DNA of 7,986 nucleotides, taken from contig JAMOBE010000131.1 in the NCBI GenBank assembly GCA_039908285.1, forward strand, positions 1-7,986, read 5' to 3'. Position 1 is the stretch's first letter, and every line of letters begins with the position of its first letter. This DNA comes from JAMOBE01 sp039908285 (GTDB taxonomy: Bacteria; Pseudomonadota; Alphaproteobacteria; Rhodospirillales; Rhodospirillaceae). Both the position numbers and the translations under genes were made by a program. This document shows positions 5,909 to 7,986 of this stretch, piece by piece. The notes beneath the pieces were generated by a model. It was not told the DNA's origin. It ran no database searches and saw nothing but the letters and a program-made list of their open reading frames with translations.

Positions 5909-5923
5909 GGCGCGAAGAGGGGT
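5887..5923. repeat. Inverted repeat around the trpG promoter candidate
   Basis: ACCCCTC (5887-5893) and GAGGGGT (5917-5923) are perfect 7-bp inverted repeats separated by 23 bp. One arm is in the last codons of the Nudix gene and the other abuts the candidate -10, so the pair brackets the candidate -35. It could be an operator dyad or an RNA stem in a readthrough message. Confidence 0.4.
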
Positions 5924-6339
5924 GTCCAGGCCAGTCGGATGACCCGGAGCGTATCCTCGGGCAGGGCCAGGGCCTCCAGGTCTTCAGGGGCGACCCACGA
6001 CAGCGCGGCGGCATCGTCCCCGGCCCGGGGAGTCCCGCCGATGATGCGGACCGCGAAGTCGATCAGGGTGTAGTGGTAGCGGATGGCTCCCACTTCGTCG
6101 CGGTCGATGAAGTCCACCACCGCGACCACGTCCAGGGGCTCCACCTCAAGTCCGGTCTCCTCGATCATTTCGCGGTGGATGGCCTCCTCGACCGTCTCTC
6201 CCAGACGCTGCGCCCCGCCCGGAAGACTCCACTCCCCAAGCCGAGGCGCCCGCCCCCGCCGGATCAGCAGGACACGCCCGTCGCGGATCGCCACCGCGCC
6301 AACCCCGACCATTGGTCGTTCCGGATAGCTGCGTGTCAT
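5905..6339 (-). CDS. Nudix hydrolase (ADP-ribose pyrophosphatase/MutT-like)
   Basis: A stand-alone Nudix domain protein of 144 residues, expected to hydrolyse a nucleoside diphosphate linked to another group in the cytoplasm; the substrate cannot be read from the sequence. The Nudix box is complete: G42-x5-E48-x7-REMIEETGL (56-64), with the Mg-binding glutamates Glu57, Glu60 and Glu61. Upstream is the usual strand VGVGAVAIRDGRVLLIRR (11-28) and GEWSLPGG (35-42). The start at 6339 is chosen because AGAGGGG lies at good spacing before it; the ATG at 6348 is too close to that site. The gene ends 55 bp before trpG on the same strand, so they may share a transcript, but no role in tryptophan synthesis is implied. 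The ADP-ribose or MutT (8-oxo-dGTP) assignments are guesses. Confidence 0.88.
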   Translation of the reverse strand: MTRSYPERPMVGVGAVAIRDGRVLLIRRGRAPRLGEWSLPGGAQRLGETVEEAIHREMIEETGLEVEPLDVVAVVDFIDRDEVGAIRYHYTLIDFAVRIIGGTPRAGDDAAALSWVAPEDLEALALPEDTLRVIRLAWTPLFAP

Positions 6340-6440
6340 CGGAACCATCCCCTCTTGCCGATTGCATGCGTCACATTTTTCCTGCCGTCGCAGGCGATAA
6401 CCAGGTATATGATCGCTCAGTTCGACGGTGGGGGAAAGCC
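6340..6440. promoter_or_regulatory. Divergent promoter region with nested dyads
   Basis: This 101-bp gap separates the divergent Nudix and cyclic-nucleotide-domain genes and should hold promoters for both. The best element is TATGAT (6408-6413), a good -10 for the plus strand, but no convincing -35 is at 16-18 bp. Two nested inverted repeats share nearly the same centre (about 6405-6407): GCGAT (6394-6398) with ATCGC (6412-6416), and CCGTCG (6385-6390) with CGACGG (6423-6428). They enclose the -10 and could be an operator. GGGGGAAAG before 6441 is the ribosome site. Confidence 0.4.
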
Positions 6441-6803
6441 ATGGCCGCTGCGACCAAGATCGTTGACCGCAAGGTGTTCTATGCGGGCCAGACTGTTTTC
6501 AAGATGGGGGAAATGGGCGATCGAGCCTATCTGGTGCAGGAGGGGCTGATCGAGATCGTGCGTCCCAACCCCAATGGTCCCGGGGAAAAGGTGCTGGGGA
6601 CTATCGGACCGGGGGGCATCTTCGGCGAGATGGCGCTGATCGACGCCCAGCCGCGCATGGCGTCGGCCCGCGCCCAGGAGCAGACCACGGTCATCATCAT
6701 CGGCCAGCAGCAGTTCACGGACAAGCTGGGGAAGGCCGACCCCTTCATCCGGGCGCTTCTCAACATTTTCGTCCGCAACATCCGTGAAATGGCCAAGAGA
6801 TAA
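6441..6803 (+). CDS. Stand-alone cyclic-nucleotide-binding domain protein
   Basis: A 120-residue protein that is little more than one cNMP-binding (Crp/PKA-regulatory type) beta-roll. The roll spans about 12-93: YAGQTVFKMGEMGDRAYLVQ, EGLIEIV, then the phosphate-binding cassette FGEMALIDAQPRMASARA (61-78) with Gly62, Glu63 and Arg72 at the positions that contact the ribose and phosphate of cAMP/cGMP. A helical end follows (FIRALLNIFVRNIREMAKR). There is no helix-turn-helix, kinase, channel or cyclase domain, so it is not a CRP/FNR regulator; it may act as a binding subunit or sensor partner. The start at 6441 follows GGGGGAAAG. It is followed one base after its stop by the start of a DUF502 membrane protein, with that gene's ribosome site inside its last codons, suggesting joint expression. 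Confidence 0.9.
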   Translation: MAAATKIVDRKVFYAGQTVFKMGEMGDRAYLVQEGLIEIVRPNPNGPGEKVLGTIGPGGIFGEMALIDAQPRMASARAQEQTTVIIIGQQQFTDKLGKADPFIRALLNIFVRNIREMAKR

Positions 6804-6804
6804 C

Positions 6805-7485
6805 GTGTCCGACAGCCCCCCGCGCCCCCCCCCTCAGCCCCGTGAAGAAGCCAAGGCCAGGATCGGCCTCGGTGCGCGGCTGCGTGCCTATTTCTTCGCC
6901 GGAGTCCTGGTCACCGCGCCGGCGGCCATCACATTCTACGTCGCCTGGCTGGTGATCGACTTCGTGGATCGTCAGATCACGCCGCTTCTGCCCACCCAGT
7001 ACAACCCGACCACCTACCTGCCGTTCGGCATTCCGGGGCTTGGCCTGTTGATTCTGGTGGTGGCCCTGATGGCCATCGGCGCCCTGACCGCGGGGTTCGT
7101 CGGGCGCATCACCATCCGCGTCGGCGAGCGCATCCTGGCCCGCATGCCGGTGATCCGCAGCATCTACAGCGCCACCAAGCAGATTTTCGAAACCGTGCTG
7201 CGTCAGCAGTCCACGGCCTTCCGCGAGGTGGTGCTGCTGGAGTACCCGCGGCGGGACATCTGGACCATCGGCTTCATCACCGGTCCCGCCAGCGGCGAGC
7301 TTCGGGATCAGCTTCCCGATGATGCCGTCAACGTGTTCGTCCCCACCACGCCCAATCCCACTTCCGGGTTCCTGCTGTTCATGCCGAGGTGCGACCTCGT
7401 CACCCTGTCGATGACGGTGGAGGAGGGGATCAAGATGGTGGTCTCGGGCGGCATCGTCACGCCTCCCGACCGCCGCGCCAAGTGA
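6805..7485 (+). CDS. DUF502 family inner-membrane protein
   Basis: A conserved bacterial membrane protein of unknown function, 226 residues. A short Pro-rich basic N-terminus (1-28) precedes two hydrophobic segments, about 29-53 (YFFAGVLVTAPAAITFYVAW) and 75-98 (GIPGLGLLILVVALMAIGAL). A soluble domain follows with family hallmarks MPVIRSIYSATKQIFETV (114-131), EVVLLEYPRRDIWTIGFITG (141-160) and VPTTPNPTSGFLLFMP (179-194). I recognise the DUF502 pattern but cannot assign a role. The start is taken as GTG at 6805, which has AAGAGA just before it; another in-frame GTG at 6784 would add seven residues inside the preceding gene. Its position directly behind a cNMP-binding protein suggests a functional link, which is inference. 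The stop at 7483-7485 touches the hairpin element that follows. Confidence 0.9.
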   Translation: MSDSPPRPPPQPREEAKARIGLGARLRAYFFAGVLVTAPAAITFYVAWLVIDFVDRQITPLLPTQYNPTTYLPFGIPGLGLLILVVALMAIGALTAGFVGRITIRVGERILARMPVIRSIYSATKQIFETVLRQQSTAFREVVLLEYPRRDIWTIGFITGPASGELRDQLPDDAVNVFVPTTPNPTSGFLLFMPRCDLVTLSMTVEEGIKMVVSGGIVTPPDRRAK

Positions 7486-7657
7486 TACGGTTTCCAGAAA
7501 GTCTTCAGACTTTCTGGAAACCGAGCCCGCAACGCGGGCCGGCGCGAATGCGCCGAAAGCCAAGGCCGGAGGCCGCGTCACGCCGAAGGCGTGCCTTTGG
7601 CACGAAGCGATTGAGCGCGGGTTTCCGGAAAGTCCGGAGACTTTCCGGAAACCGTAT
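7485..7657. repeat. 173-bp hairpin-array element with terminal inverted repeats
   Basis: The left end, 7485-7503 (ATACGGTTTCCAGAAAGTC), and the reverse complement of the right end, 7639-7657, agree at 18 of 19 positions. Each end is also one arm of a local hairpin. The left one pairs 7488-7503 with 7508-7523 (16 pairs, TTCA loop) and the right one pairs 7620-7634 with 7639-7653 (15 pairs, CGGA loop). Between them lie small GC hairpins: 7525-7530/7534-7539, 7540-7545/7550-7555, 7564-7567/7571-7574, 7579-7584/7588-7593 and 7590-7595/7599-7604. The element fills the gap between the convergent DUF502 and recG genes, with 9 bp left before the recG stop. No T-tracts are present. It encodes nothing convincing. 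It resembles a dispersed extragenic repeat or MITE; whether other copies exist cannot be seen here. Confidence 0.85.
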
Positions 7658-7666
7658 GATTGACGG

Positions 7667-7986
7667 CTAACCGGACCTCAGAGTCGTGACCATGGCGTCC
7701 CGCTCGAACAGATAGAGCAGCACGCGCAGGGCCTGGCCCCGGGGTGACGAAAGCTCAGGATCCCGCTCCAGGATCAGCCGGGCGTCGTCGCGGGCCACGG
7801 CCATCAGGTCGGCGTGGGCGGTGATGTCGGCGAGGCGGAACTCGGGCAGGCCGCTCTGGCGGGTGCCCAGCAGTTCCCCGGCCCCCCGCAGCCTGAGATC
7901 CTCCTCGGCGATGCGGAAGCCGTCGTCGGTCTCCCGCAGGATTTTAAGGCGGGCGCGGGCGTTGCCGCTCAGCGGCTGGGCATAGA
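7667..7986 (-). CDS. recG: RecG, ATP-dependent DNA helicase (C-terminal part)
   Basis: RecG remodels stalled replication forks and branch-migrates Holliday junctions. Only the last 105 residues are in the window; the gene continues past the right edge and the frame enters from there. The visible part reads YAQPLSGNARARLKILRETD, then DGFRIAEEDLRLRGAGELLG and TRQSGLPEFRLAD, which is the conserved region after the helicase motifs that contains the TRG (translocation in RecG) motif. A helical tail ends in RDAMVTTLRSG and a TAG stop at 7667-7669. No frameshift or premature stop is seen. It converges on the DUF502 gene, and the hairpin element starts 9 bp beyond its stop, where it could act as a shared transcript 3' end. 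Confidence 0.95.
   Translation of the reverse strand, partial: YAQPLSGNARARLKILRETDDGFRIAEEDLRLRGAGELLGTRQSGLPEFRLADITAHADLMAVARDDARLILERDPELSSPRGQALRVLLYLFERDAMVTTLRSG

Noticed and set aside
6360..6380. CRP site in front of the cNMP-domain gene
   Set aside because: Only one TGTGA half-site is present on the minus strand; the opposite half does not match TCACA.
7488..7523. First large hairpin as a simple rho-independent terminator
   Set aside because: The stem is perfect, but the sequence after it is GC-rich with no T-tract on either strand, and a near copy occurs at the other end of a larger structure.
6760..7581. 273-codon minus-strand ORF opposite the DUF502 gene
   Set aside because: It lies antisense to a clear membrane-protein gene and has a low-complexity shadow composition; its start is inside the hairpin element.
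7485..7657. CRISPR array
   Set aside because: The element has palindromes of differing sequence and size, no repeated direct unit with unique spacers of constant length, and no cas genes nearby.

Overview
The window is GC-rich, densely coded chromosomal DNA from an alphaproteobacterium, most likely a Rhodospirillales member of the Magnetospirillum/Phaeospirillum type. The reasons are the direct-repeat GTTC-N7-GTTC SOS box in front of lexA, an alphaproteobacterial LexA with an Ala-Gly cleavage site, the trpG-trpD-trpC-moaC-moeA-lexA order, and GC-biased third codon positions. The genus is an inference.

Layout. Positions 1-220 hold no convincing gene: one perfect DnaA-box-like 9-mer, two small GC hairpins and a possible CDS start running off the left edge. 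A 77-codon hypothetical gene (221-454, minus) lies just downstream of tRNA-His(GTG) (527-604, minus), which has a good sigma70-type promoter at 648-676. From 801 to 6339 all genes are on the minus strand. In transcription order they are: a Nudix hydrolase (5905-6339); trpG, trpD and trpC (5849 to 3431), with start/stop overlaps; an intercistronic region with a terminator-like hairpin; moaC and moeA (3312 to 1619), also overlapping; and lexA (801-1520), whose own promoter has an SOS box over the -10. A divergent 101-bp region (6340-6440) separates these from two plus-strand genes: a stand-alone cyclic-nucleotide-binding-domain protein (6441-6803) and a DUF502 membrane protein (6805-7485). The 3' end of recG (7667-7986, minus) converges on them from the right.

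Function. trpG supplies glutamine amidotransferase and trpD and trpC supply two central steps of tryptophan synthesis; trpE, trpF and trpBA are not in the window. moaC and moeA act in molybdenum cofactor synthesis. lexA is the SOS repressor and recG a DNA repair helicase. These are ordinary housekeeping genes, and I see no defence system, prophage, CRISPR or biosynthetic cluster.

The one structure the genes do not explain is the 173-bp element at 7485-7657. It fills nearly all the space between the DUF502 and recG stop codons. It has 19-bp terminal inverted repeats with one mismatch, each terminus is itself a 15-16 bp hairpin arm, and between them lie at least five small GC-rich hairpins. It looks like a mobile or dispersed intergenic repeat (MITE-like or REP/BIME-like), but only a genome-wide search can show that.
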